This document shows positions 27,237 to 35,399 of a stretch of 64,000 bases of DNA, piece by piece. Source of the stretch: Caballeronia mineralivorans PML1(12) (GTDB lineage: Bacteria; Pseudomonadota; Gammaproteobacteria; Burkholderiales; Burkholderiaceae); NCBI RefSeq assembly GCF_001028175.1, contig NZ_AEJF01000165.1, positions 1-64,000 of the forward strand, in the 5' to 3' direction. Position numbers and translations under genes: made by a program. A model generated the notes under the pieces. It worked only from the letters and a program-made list of their open reading frames with translations, had not been told where the DNA came from and searched no databases. Within the stretch, counting starts at the first letter, position 1. Every line of letters starts with the position of its first letter.

Positions 27237-27312
27237 GGCCCGGTAGCTCAGTTGGTAGAGCAGCGGATTGAAAATCCGCGTGTCGATGGTTCGATTCCGT
27301 CCCAGGCCACCA
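27237..27312 (+). tRNA. tRNA-Phe (anticodon GAA)
   Basis: A 76-nt tRNA with encoded CCA. The anticodon loop is TTGAAAA with anticodon GAA, the anticodon stem is GCGGA/TCCGC, and the D arm is GCTCAGTTGGTAGAGC. The acceptor stem has an apparent C5-A68 mismatch (GGCCCGG against CCAGGCC), while all other pairs are canonical. Confidence 0.97.
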
Positions 27313-27323
27313 CAGTTGCAAAA

Positions 27324-27355
27324 AATGCCCGGAAACCGCAAGGTTTCCGGGCATT
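27324..27355 (+). terminator. Terminator after tRNA-Phe
   Basis: A 14-bp perfect stem (AATGCCCGGAAACC with GGTTTCCGGGCATT) with a GCAA loop, beginning 11 bases after the tRNA and followed by TTCC. The next 270 bp up to queC show no gene. Confidence 0.8.
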
Positions 27356-27625
27356 TTCCATTGTGTCCGGAAGACGCGTTTGAGCTGCCAAGGGATCTGT
27401 CAACGCTCGTCGTCCCATGCCGCCCCGGTGCGTCAAAACGGCGCCATGGTAAAATCCTTGGTTCTTCAAAGACTTGGGGCGCAATGAACACGCAGCGAGC
27501 CCGCAGCGCACCCGCTTGCGCCACCTATACTGGTGTGGCCCGGCGCTGATACGGTAGTCACCAGGCCTGGCACGAAACGCCACGCCACGGCGCGCCACTC
27601 AAGCCTTCATTCATGGAGTTTCACC

Positions 27626-28360
27626 GTGACTCGGACAGACGCTAAAGACAGCGCATTGGTGCTGTTTTCCGGCGGCCAGGATTCGGCCACATGCCTCGCC
27701 TGGGCGCTCGATCGTTATACGAGCGTCGAGACGCTCGGCTTCGACTATGGCCAGCGGCATCGCGTGGAACTCGAATGCCGCGAAGGCTTTCGCACGTCGT
27801 TGAAACAGCAGTTCCCGCAGTGGGCCGAGCGGCTCGGCGAAGATCACATGATCGACCTGTCGGTTCTCGGTGCGATCAGCGATACCGCCATGACGCGCGA
27901 GATCGAAATCGAGGCGAGCGCGAGCGGTTTGCCCAACACGTTCGTACCCGGGCGCAACCTCATGTTCATGACGATCGCAGCCGCGATTGCGTACAGACGG
28001 GGATTGACGGTGCTGGTCGGCGGCATGTGCGAGACAGATTTCTCGGGTTATCCCGATTGCCGCGACGACACCATGAAGTCGCTGCAAATCACGCTCAATC
28101 TCGGCATGGACAGCCGCTTCCTGCTCGAGACACCGTTGATGTGGCTCGATAAAGCCGATACCTGGCGGCTAGCCGAACAACTAGGCGGCGAGGCGCTGGT
28201 GGAACTGGTGCGCGTCGAGACACACACGTGTTACGTCGGCGAGCGCGCCGAGCTCCACGAGTGGGGCTTCGGCTGCGGCCAATGCCCGGCGTGCAAGCTG
28301 CGCAAGCGCGGCTACGAAGCCTACAAGTCGGGCGAGCAAGTCACCACCGAACCGGTTTAA
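27626..28360 (+). CDS. queC: 7-cyano-7-deazaguanine (preQ0) synthase
   Basis: A 244-residue ATP-dependent ligase that converts 7-carboxy-7-deazaguanine to preQ0 in queuosine biosynthesis. The ATP-pyrophosphatase loop LFSGGQDSATCLAWAL is at residues 13-28, and the C-terminal zinc site is CGQCPACKLR with a fourth Cys further upstream (THTCYVGE). A GTG at 27626 with GGAG seven bases upstream is the best start; the longer open frame has no support. It is the first gene of queC-queE-queD, with two bases separating it from queE. No preQ1 riboswitch was recognised upstream. Confidence 0.95.
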   Translation: MTRTDAKDSALVLFSGGQDSATCLAWALDRYTSVETLGFDYGQRHRVELECREGFRTSLKQQFPQWAERLGEDHMIDLSVLGAISDTAMTREIEIEASASGLPNTFVPGRNLMFMTIAAAIAYRRGLTVLVGGMCETDFSGYPDCRDDTMKSLQITLNLGMDSRFLLETPLMWLDKADTWRLAEQLGGEALVELVRVETHTCYVGERAELHEWGFGCGQCPACKLRKRGYEAYKSGEQVTTEPV

Positions 28361-28362
28361 TC

Positions 28363-28995
28363 ATGACGTACGCAGTAAAGGAAATTTTCTACACGTTGCA
28401 GGGCGAGGGCGCCAACGCCGGCCGTCCGGCCGTGTTCTGCCGCTTCGCCGGCTGCAATCTCTGGTCGGGTCGCGAGGAAGATCGCGCAGACGCCGTGTGC
28501 CAGTTTTGCGACACGGACTTTGTCGGCACGGACGGCGAGAACGGCGGCAAATATCGCACGCCGGCTGAGCTCGTCGCGATGATCGCATCGCAATGGCCCG
28601 AGGGCGAAGCGCACAAGTTCGTGGTCTGTACGGGCGGCGAGCCGATGCTGCAAATCGACCAGCCTTTCGTCGATGCCCTGCATGCAGCGGGCTTCGAAAT
28701 GGCGATTGAAACGAATGGGTCGCTGCCGGTGCTGGATAGCATCGACTGGATTTGCGTGAGCCCGAAAGCCGGCGCGCCGCTGGTCGTGACGAAGGGCAAC
28801 GAGTTGAAAGTCGTCGTGCCACAAGACAATCAGCCCTTGGCCGATTACGCGAAACTCGACTTCCAGTATTTCCTTGTGCAACCCATGGACGGCCCGTCGC
28901 GCGACATCAATACGAAGCTCGCTATCGACTGGTGCAAGCGGCATCCGCAATGGCGCCTGTCCATGCAGACGCACAAGTACCTCAACATCCCCTAA
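28363..28995 (+). CDS. queE: 7-carboxy-7-deazaguanine synthase (radical SAM)
   Basis: A 210-residue radical-SAM enzyme that makes 7-carboxy-7-deazaguanine from 6-carboxytetrahydropterin. The cluster-binding cysteines follow CX14CX2C (C-NLWSGREED...C-QF-C) instead of the usual CX3CX2C, the variant known from Burkholderia QueE. TGGEPMLQ is the SAM-binding motif. ETNGS and SPKAG segments are also conserved. The ATG at 28363 follows the queC stop by two bases, and queD follows after 27 bp. Confidence 0.95.
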   Translation: MTYAVKEIFYTLQGEGANAGRPAVFCRFAGCNLWSGREEDRADAVCQFCDTDFVGTDGENGGKYRTPAELVAMIASQWPEGEAHKFVVCTGGEPMLQIDQPFVDALHAAGFEMAIETNGSLPVLDSIDWICVSPKAGAPLVVTKGNELKVVVPQDNQPLADYAKLDFQYFLVQPMDGPSRDINTKLAIDWCKRHPQWRLSMQTHKYLNIP

Positions 28996-29022
28996 CGCGA
29001 ATCACGCCCAAGCTGAGCCGAC

Positions 29023-29469
29023 GTGCAGACGATTACCCGAAAACTCGAATTCGATGCGGGCCACCGCATCCCCGATCACCGCAGCCAGTGCCGTAACCTG
29101 CACGGCCATCGCTACGTGCTCGAAATCACGCTGCAAGGCGAACTCGTCGAAACCGAAGGCGCGCCAGATCGGGGCATGGTGATGGATTTCGCCGATGTCA
29201 AGGCGCTGGCAATGGAACACCTGGTCAACAAGTGGGACCACGCGTTCATCGTCTATGCACGCGATGAAAAAGTACGCGGCTTTCTCGAGTCCATGGCTGA
29301 GCATAAAACCATCGTGCTCGACCGTATTCCGACCGTCGAAAATCTCGCCGCCGAGGCGTTCCGAATTCTCTCCGGCGTCTACGACGCGCACTACGGCGTC
29401 AATCTGAAGCTCAAGCGCATACGCCTGTACGAAACGCCGAATTGCTGGGCTGACGTTGAAGGCATCTAA
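29023..29469 (+). CDS. queD: 6-carboxy-5,6,7,8-tetrahydropterin synthase
   Basis: A 148-residue member of the 6-pyruvoyltetrahydropterin synthase family that converts dihydroneopterin triphosphate to 6-carboxytetrahydropterin for queuosine. Zinc-binding histidines are seen in FDAGHRIPDH and LHGHRY, the catalytic Cys in the SQCRNLHG segment, and the C-terminal RLYETPNCWADV is conserved. The start is GTG at 29023, 27 bp after queE. It is probably the last gene of the queCED operon; the next 174 bp hold no recognised feature. Confidence 0.95.
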   Translation: MQTITRKLEFDAGHRIPDHRSQCRNLHGHRYVLEITLQGELVETEGAPDRGMVMDFADVKALAMEHLVNKWDHAFIVYARDEKVRGFLESMAEHKTIVLDRIPTVENLAAEAFRILSGVYDAHYGVNLKLKRIRLYETPNCWADVEGI

Positions 29470-29643
29470 AGTCTCCCGCGCCTAAGCTTCCAAGGCGGGC
29501 CTCCTGCCAGCGCGCTTTTGTCACGGTATGATCGTTGGACAAGCCGCACGTTTTGCTGCGGTGCATTCCAGCGACATAGCCCTATCGGAGCGAGACATGC
29601 CTGCCTACCATCCCGCCGCGTTTGCTCTACCCGGGGTCCCGCG

Positions 29644-30426
29644 ATGAGCACCTACACCAATCTCCTCAAGCAGCGTTTGAACGAATCCGGCACGTTGTTC
29701 GGCCTGTGGCTGTCGCTTGGCAGCGCGGACGTGGCCGAAGCCGTGGCGCATGCGGGCTTCGACTGGCTCTGTATCGACATGGAGCATTCGCCCAACGACA
29801 GCCGCGACGTCGTCGCGCAGCTTCGCGCGATTGCCGCAGCGCACTTGCCGACTGAGCCGATCGTTCGCGTGCCGGCGCATGAAGGCTGGCTCGTGAAGCG
29901 CGTGCTCGACGCGGGCGCGCGAACGCTGATGTTCCCGAACGTGGAGTCGGCGCAAGAGGCGGCACACGTTGTGCGTCTCACGCAGTATCCGAGCGCCGAT
30001 GCACGCGAGGGCTTGCGCGGCGCCGCAGGCGCTGTGCGCGCAGCGGCATACGGAATCCGGCGCGATTACGTCGGTTCGGCCAACGCGCAGATATCGACGA
30101 TCGTGCAGATCGAGTCCGAGCAGGCGCTCGCGAATGTGGACGCAATTGCAGCGACGCCCGGCGTCGATTGCCTGTTCATCGGACCAGCGGATCTGGCCGC
30201 GAGTCTCGGCCATCTCGGCGATACCAAACATCCGGATGTGCAGGCGGCGATCACGAAGATCATCGATACCGCGAAACACGCAGGGATCGCGAGCGGTATC
30301 TTCGCGCTCGATGTTGCGAGCGCGCGGTTGTATGCGCAAGCCGGCGTGAAAGTGATTGCGTTGTCGGCCGATGTGGGCTGGCTGTTAAAAGCAACGCGAC
30401 AGGCGCTGCAGGAGGCAAGGGCATGA
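29644..30426 (+). CDS. HpcH/HpaI-family aldolase
   Basis: A 260-residue class II pyruvate aldolase of the HpcH/HpaI (2-dehydro-3-deoxyglucarate aldolase) family. Visible features are LFGLWLSLGS near the start, the metal/substrate region WLCIDMEHSPND, the Arg-containing PIVRVPAHEGWLVKRVLDAG, a Glu metal ligand in IVQIESEQAL, and FIGPADLAASLG. Such enzymes cleave 4-hydroxy-2-oxoacids to pyruvate and an aldehyde; the exact substrate is not determinable. Its stop overlaps the start of the Sel1 gene (ATGA), so the two are co-translated. Confidence 0.92.
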   Translation: MSTYTNLLKQRLNESGTLFGLWLSLGSADVAEAVAHAGFDWLCIDMEHSPNDSRDVVAQLRAIAAAHLPTEPIVRVPAHEGWLVKRVLDAGARTLMFPNVESAQEAAHVVRLTQYPSADAREGLRGAAGAVRAAAYGIRRDYVGSANAQISTIVQIESEQALANVDAIAATPGVDCLFIGPADLAASLGHLGDTKHPDVQAAITKIIDTAKHAGIASGIFALDVASARLYAQAGVKVIALSADVGWLLKATRQALQEARA

Positions 30427-31103
30427 AACCCGGAATATTGGGCGCAGTTTTCATGGCGGTGACGGTGACATTGGCGTGCAGTGCAGCAAACGCGCAGACC
30501 ATCAAGAACAGTGACCTGGCGACGCAAAGTGCTGTCGCCGATTACAACGCGGGCAACTTTGGCGCGGCGCGCTCGGAGTTTCTACATGCGGCGAAGAAGG
30601 GCAGCCGTCTCGCCGAATTCAATTACGCGATGATGCTGGTGAACGGCGAGGGCGGCCCGGCGGATGTGGACGAAGGCAAGAAGTGGCTGCGCAAAGCCGC
30701 CGATGCCGACATGACGCAAGCGCAATACGTGTACGGCAAGATGTTCGACGACGGCGAGTTTGTTGACCGCGATCCGGTCGAGGCGCACCGCTGGTTCCTG
30801 CGTGCAGCGAACCAGGGCCACGTTCAGGCGGAGCTCGCGCTGGCGAATCAATTCCTCGATGGCCGCGGCACGCCGCGCGACAACGCGCAGGCGTTCGTCT
30901 GGTACAAGAAGGCGGCCGAAGGCGGCGATATGACGGCGCAATACGTGGCCGGATCGTTTTATGAACGCGGTGGCGATGGCGTGCAGAAGAACATCAACGT
31001 GGCGCGCGCGTATTACGCAGCGGCAGCGGCGCAGGGCGATCCTGCGGCGAAGCTGAAGTATCAGCAGCTCAGCGCGGAACTCGCGCGCGAGCGGCCGCAA
31101 TAA
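30423..31103 (+). CDS. Secreted Sel1-repeat protein
   Basis: A 226-residue protein with a signal peptide (hydrophobic core at residues 5-20, cleavage after ANA near residue 24) and four to five Sel1-type (TPR-like) repeats, for example NYAMMLVNGEGGPADVDEGK and LALANQFLDGRGTPRDNAQA. Such solenoids mediate protein-protein contacts, here in the periplasm. It overlaps the aldolase gene by four bases. The coding end runs directly into a six-copy 11-bp tandem repeat, whose first copy provides the stop codon. Function is unknown. Confidence 0.9.
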   Translation: MKPGILGAVFMAVTVTLACSAANAQTIKNSDLATQSAVADYNAGNFGAARSEFLHAAKKGSRLAEFNYAMMLVNGEGGPADVDEGKKWLRKAADADMTQAQYVYGKMFDDGEFVDRDPVEAHRWFLRAANQGHVQAELALANQFLDGRGTPRDNAQAFVWYKKAAEGGDMTAQYVAGSFYERGGDGVQKNINVARAYYAAAAAQGDPAAKLKYQQLSAELARERPQ

Positions 31104-31160
31104 AACCGCAATAAAACCGCAATAAAACCGCAATAAAACCGCAATAAAACCGCAATAAAA
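31095..31160 (+). repeat. Six copies of an 11-bp tandem repeat at the 3' end of the Sel1 gene
   Basis: The unit CCGCAATAAAA is repeated six times perfectly. The first copy encodes the last Pro-Gln residues and the TAA stop. The array ends four bases before a transcription terminator. The 11-bp unit length is close to one helical turn. Confidence 0.95.
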
Positions 31161-31164
31161 CAAA

Positions 31165-31193
31165 AGCCCGCGATGAAAACATCATCGCGGGCT
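31165..31193. terminator. Terminator between the Sel1 gene and rodA
   Basis: A 12-bp perfect stem (AGCCCGCGATGA with TCATCGCGGGCT) and an AAACA loop lie between two converging genes. The T-run is short on the plus strand, while the A-rich repeats upstream give T-runs on the minus strand, so it favours the rodA side. Confidence 0.75.
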
Positions 31194-31225
31194 TGGCTGT
31201 AACAACGTGTGATTTGGAGAAACCC

Positions 31226-32383
31226 CTAGCCTTTCATCAGTCGCTTTTGCCGCGACACGCTCATGATGAGCCCGACCGCGACGCCGAGGGTCGTGAGCGC
31301 GGTTCCTCCGTAACTCATGAACGGCAGCGGTACACCGACCACCGGCAGAATCCCGCTCACCATCCCGATGTTCACGAACGCGTAAGTAAAGAACGCCATG
31401 GTCAGCGACCCGGCCAGCAAGCGTCCAAACAAGGTGGCCCCGTTCGCCGCGATAAACAGCCCTCGCGCGATCAAGGCCATGTAGAGAAAGAGCAGCACGA
31501 GCCCACCCACGAGCCCGAATTCCTCCGAAAACACCGCGAAAATGAAGTCGGTATGTTTCTCGGGGATGAACTCCAGATGCGCCTGCGTTCCCTTTAGCCA
31601 GCCTTTTCCGAAGGTCCCGCCCGAGCCAATCGCAATCACGGCCTGAATGGTGTGAAAGCCCTTGCCGAGCGGATCGGAGGTGGGGTCGAGCAGGGTACAG
31701 ATACGGTGCTTCTGGTAGTCGTGCATCAGCGGCCAGTTCACTTCCGGCTGGCAAATCCGCTCCTGGAATACACCGATACTCGCGACTACCATCACAGCCG
31801 CAACGAGAATCGGCACGATCAGCTTGAAACTCAAGCCCGCGAAATAGATCACGAAGAGGCCCGCGGCGAACACCAGCACGGCGGTGCCGAGGTCCGGCTG
31901 CTTGGCGATTATCGCCACCGGCAGGATCAGGATCACGAAGCCGACGATGTAATCCCACCAGCGGATGCCGCCCTCACGCCGCTGGAAATACCAGGCGAGC
32001 ATGAGCGGCATCGCGATCTTCATGATCTCCGAGGGCTGGATCACCACGCCCACGTTCAGCCAGCGTTTCGCGCCTTTGCGGGTCAGCCCGAACGTGGCGA
32101 CCGCGATCAGCAGCGCCATACCGATGGTATAAAGCGGCACGGCGAAGCGCATCAGCGTGGGCGGCGGCACGTTGGCGAGAATCCACATCAACCCGAACGT
32201 CAGCATGATGTTGCGCAACTGGTCTTCCACACGGCCCGGGACATCGAGACTCGCGCTATACAGTGTCACGATGCCCACGCACAGCAGCAAGAACACGATC
32301 AGCGCGAGCGGTTTGTCGAAGCCCGCGAACAAGCGCTTCGTGCGTTCGAGCCAGACGCGCTTGTCGAATTGCAGTGCTTGCAT
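31226..32383 (-). CDS. rodA: Rod-shape peptidoglycan polymerase RodA (SEDS family)
   Basis: A 385-residue integral membrane protein with about ten transmembrane segments. RodA is the SEDS glycosyltransferase of the elongasome that polymerises glycan strands together with PBP2. Conserved features include the AGLFVIYFAG segment, the RI(C)TLLDP-type loop with HDYQKHRICTLLDPTSDPLG, and the C-terminal VGVPLPFMSYGGTALTTLG. It lies 12 bp downstream of mrdA and is the last gene of the mreBCD-mrdA-rodA cluster. Confidence 0.96.
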   Translation of the reverse strand: MQALQFDKRVWLERTKRLFAGFDKPLALIVFLLLCVGIVTLYSASLDVPGRVEDQLRNIMLTFGLMWILANVPPPTLMRFAVPLYTIGMALLIAVATFGLTRKGAKRWLNVGVVIQPSEIMKIAMPLMLAWYFQRREGGIRWWDYIVGFVILILPVAIIAKQPDLGTAVLVFAAGLFVIYFAGLSFKLIVPILVAAVMVVASIGVFQERICQPEVNWPLMHDYQKHRICTLLDPTSDPLGKGFHTIQAVIAIGSGGTFGKGWLKGTQAHLEFIPEKHTDFIFAVFSEEFGLVGGLVLLFLYMALIARGLFIAANGATLFGRLLAGSLTMAFFTYAFVNIGMVSGILPVVGVPLPFMSYGGTALTTLGVAVGLIMSVSRQKRLMKG

Positions 32384-32395
32384 GGCGATTCTCCT

Positions 32396-34816
32396 TTACT
32401 CGTCGATGCCGCCAGACGGCGTCAACGTCTGGATGGCGCCTTTGCCGGTGTTGCGGGGAATTGCGGCAGTCGGCGCGGGTTCCTTCGGCGGCGGTGGCGG
32501 CGGTGTCGGTGCGGCGGGGGCCTTGCGGGGCTCGGCGGTGCGGGTGGCTTCCTTCGCGATGGCCACAGCCGGCGCTTTCGATGCAGTTGCTGGCCGCGCT
32601 ATTTCCCGCGCTTCCGTCGCGATAGGCGGGATCGGCACGCGCGGCGCTTCGAGCGCGCGCAACATGCTCGGTGTGACGGGAACGGCGGATGCCGCCGAGG
32701 CGCCCGACGCAGCTTCGGCTCCGCTGCTTGCCGAGGCAGCCGAATCGGACGCAGCAGCCCCAGCCGCCGCATCGGACGCCGCCAACGGCTTGAACGCCGG
32801 CGAGGCGGCCGTCACTGAAGCGGGCAGCGCTGCGTCCACGGGGCTTTGCGCGCCACCGATCACCGGAGCACCTGCATCTTCCGTCGCCGATGCCGCCGCT
32901 GCCACGGCCGCGGCTTCCGCACCGGGTTTCAGTTTGTCGACGAGATAATAATCGAGCACTTTGCGCGCGATCGGCCCGGCCGCTTCGGCGCCCCAGCCAC
33001 CGTTTTCAACGATCAGCGCAACGGCGATGGTCGGATGATCCGCCGGTGCGAACGCGATAAACAACGCGTGATCGCGCAAATGTTCCGCTATCGCGCCGTG
33101 CGAATAATTCGCGCCTTGCAGCGAATAAACCTGCGCCGTCCCGGTTTTACCGGCCGCCACATACGGTGCGCCGCGGAAAATCTTGGCGCCCGTGCCGCTA
33201 GTGATCACCCCTTCCATCGCCCGTTTGATGAAGTCGACATCCGCTTGCTTGACGGCAATCTTGTCGCTCGGATCGCGCACGGTGATGCGTACCGCCTTGC
33301 TGATCGGATTCTCGACTTCCTTCACCAGGTGCGGTTTCATCACCACACCGTCGTTCGCAAGCGTAGCGGTCGCGTGCGCGAGTTGCAGGATCGTGAACGA
33401 GTTATAGCCCTGCCCGATACCTAGGCTGATCGTCTCGCCTTCATACCAGCGCTGCTGTTCCGGCTTCCGGTACGCCTTCTTTTTCCACTCGGTCGACGGA
33501 AGAATGCCGCGCGCTTCACCGTTGATATCGATACCCGTGATCTGGCCGAATCCCCACGGCTTCATGAAACCGGCCATCGCATTCACGCCGAGATCGTGCG
33601 CGAGCATATAGAAATAGGTGTCGTTGGAGACCACGATCGCGCGATTCATGTCGACCCAGCCTTGCCCTGCGCGCACGTCGTTGCGAAAGGTGTGGCCGCC
33701 GAACGTGTACGAACCCGGGTCCTGGAAACCCCAGCTAGTCGTGCGTTTGTGCAGCGTGAGCGCGGCGAGTGCCATGAACGGCTTGTAGGTGGAACCGGGC
33801 GGATACGTGCCGTGCAGCGGCCGGTTCAGCAGCGGGTGATCGGGCGAGTTGTTCAGCGAATCCCAGGTCTGCTGGTCGATGCCATCGACGAACGAATTCG
33901 GGTCGAAACTCGGTGCCGAGACAAACGCGAGCACGTCGCCCGTTGAGGGTTCGATGGCGACCAACGCACCGCGCTTGTCCGCGAAGGCCTGTTCGGCGAC
34001 CTGCTGCAAGCCGATATCGAGCGACAACACCAGGTTGTTCCCCGGTGTAGCTTGCGTGCGCGACAGCGTGCGCACCGGCCGGCCGCCTGCGGTGACTTCC
34101 ACTTCCTCGAAGCCGGTCAAACCGTGCAGCTCCGTCTCGTAACTCTGCTCCACACCGATCTTGCCGATGTAGTCAGTACCCTTGTAATTGTTCGCGTCCA
34201 GACGCGCGTCGTAGTGATCGGTATCGGCGTCGTTCTGGTCGCTCGCTTCGTCGATGCGTTCCTGATCGCGCTGCGAAATCCGCCCGATATAGCCGATCAC
34301 ATGCGCCGCTGTCGGCCCAAGCGGATATTGCCGGAACAGCCGCGCGCGCACTTCCACGCCCGGAAAGCGGAACCGCTGCGCGGTGAAACGCGCGACTTCT
34401 TCGTCGGTGAGGCGCGTGCGGATGGGCAGGCTCTCGAAATTCTTCGAGTCCTCCAGCAGCTTTTTAAAGCGCCGCCGGTCGCGCTGATCGACGGGAATGA
34501 CCGTCGCGATGCGATCGATTTCATCGTCGAGCGTGGTGTCGATCTTCGACGGCGTGATTTCCAGCGTGTACGCGGAATAGTTCTTCGCGAGGACCACGCC
34601 GTTGCGGTCCGTGATGATGCCGCGGTTCGGCACGATCGGTGCGACGGAGATGCGGTTTTCATCGGCTTGCAGCGAGTATTTGCTGAAATGCCAGACCTGC
34701 AGATACAGGAACCGCACGCCGATCAGCCCGAAGCAGACGAACACGAACAGGCCGGCGGCAGCCACACGCAGGCGAAACTTCGATAACTGTTGTTCGGCGT
34801 TCTGAAATTCGGTCAT
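32396..34816 (-). CDS. mrdA: Penicillin-binding protein 2 with long Ala-rich tail
   Basis: An 806-residue class B transpeptidase of the elongasome. One N-terminal membrane anchor (residues 15-38) is followed by the dimerisation/pedestal domain and a transpeptidase domain with the active-site STYK (PPGSTYKPFMALAA), the SND-type motif (VVSNDTYF) and KTGT (VAAGKTGTAQV). Typical PBP2 has about 630-650 residues. Here about 160 extra C-terminal residues, very rich in Ala, Ser and Pro, follow the domain and should be periplasmic and disordered. It is located 70 bp after mreD and directly before rodA. Confidence 0.95.
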   Translation of the reverse strand: MTEFQNAEQQLSKFRLRVAAAGLFVFVCFGLIGVRFLYLQVWHFSKYSLQADENRISVAPIVPNRGIITDRNGVVLAKNYSAYTLEITPSKIDTTLDDEIDRIATVIPVDQRDRRRFKKLLEDSKNFESLPIRTRLTDEEVARFTAQRFRFPGVEVRARLFRQYPLGPTAAHVIGYIGRISQRDQERIDEASDQNDADTDHYDARLDANNYKGTDYIGKIGVEQSYETELHGLTGFEEVEVTAGGRPVRTLSRTQATPGNNLVLSLDIGLQQVAEQAFADKRGALVAIEPSTGDVLAFVSAPSFDPNSFVDGIDQQTWDSLNNSPDHPLLNRPLHGTYPPGSTYKPFMALAALTLHKRTTSWGFQDPGSYTFGGHTFRNDVRAGQGWVDMNRAIVVSNDTYFYMLAHDLGVNAMAGFMKPWGFGQITGIDINGEARGILPSTEWKKKAYRKPEQQRWYEGETISLGIGQGYNSFTILQLAHATATLANDGVVMKPHLVKEVENPISKAVRITVRDPSDKIAVKQADVDFIKRAMEGVITSGTGAKIFRGAPYVAAGKTGTAQVYSLQGANYSHGAIAEHLRDHALFIAFAPADHPTIAVALIVENGGWGAEAAGPIARKVLDYYLVDKLKPGAEAAAVAAAASATEDAGAPVIGGAQSPVDAALPASVTAASPAFKPLAASDAAAGAAASDSAASASSGAEAASGASAASAVPVTPSMLRALEAPRVPIPPIATEAREIARPATASKAPAVAIAKEATRTAEPRKAPAAPTPPPPPPKEPAPTAAIPRNTGKGAIQTLTPSGGIDE

Positions 34817-34886
34817 GCAATCTTCGCGGGGAGCGCGTGTGTGGCCCAGGTGGCGTGCAGCAGTTGCGGCAGGCGCTTGAATCTAC

Positions 34887-35399
34887 TCAGATGGGGCGCG
34901 TGTCGTCGGGATCGGTTGCTCGGCGCTGCGGAATCAGCAGCAGGAAACTCGCGAGCGGCCACAAAATGGCTTCCACGAACCCGTCGATCAGATAGCCCCA
35001 ACCGGGAAACGCCGCGCCCGTCAGCAGGCGGATCACGAACGGCACGATTTGCGCGCCGATCAGCAAGGGCGCGACCACGAACGTTTGCACCGGCAGAGAC
35101 ATCCACAATACGCGCCTGTGAATCGTGATGGCGCCATACGACAACAGCGTATACGCCAGCGCGTGCTCACCGAGCAGGCTGGCATTGTGAACGTCCATGA
35201 GCATGCCGAGCATGAACGCGATACCCATGCCCACACGACGCGGCTGGTGAACGTTCCAGAACAGCAGCACGAGCGCGACGAAATCGGGGATGCCGAAGGT
35301 CCGGCCCCACGGCATCAGGTTCAGCAGGAACGCAGTGGCCAGACTGAACGTAATGAAGTACGGATTGACCGGCTGCAGGATGTATTGCGGACGGTTCAT
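34887..35399 (-). CDS. mreD: Rod shape-determining protein MreD
   Basis: A 170-residue inner-membrane protein with about five hydrophobic segments and little else, the expected profile for MreD, which links MreC to the rest of the elongasome. Conserved segments include the N-terminal INPYFI-like NPYFITFSLATAFLLNLMPWG and GMLMDVHNASLLGEHALAY. Its ATG overlaps the mreC stop by four bases (ATGA). The position between mreC and mrdA confirms the assignment. Confidence 0.93.
   Translation of the reverse strand: MNRPQYILQPVNPYFITFSLATAFLLNLMPWGRTFGIPDFVALVLLFWNVHQPRRVGMGIAFMLGMLMDVHNASLLGEHALAYTLLSYGAITIHRRVLWMSLPVQTFVVAPLLIGAQIVPFVIRLLTGAAFPGWGYLIDGFVEAILWPLASFLLLIPQRRATDPDDTRPI

Noticed and set aside
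27440..27625. A preQ1 riboswitch upstream of queC
   Set aside because: The short pyrimidine/purine core and A-rich tail of known preQ1 riboswitches are not visible, and no alternative hairpin overlaps the ribosome-binding site.
31095..31160. The 11-bp repeats as a CRISPR array or attachment site
   Set aside because: Units are too short and have no spacers, and no integrase is nearby.
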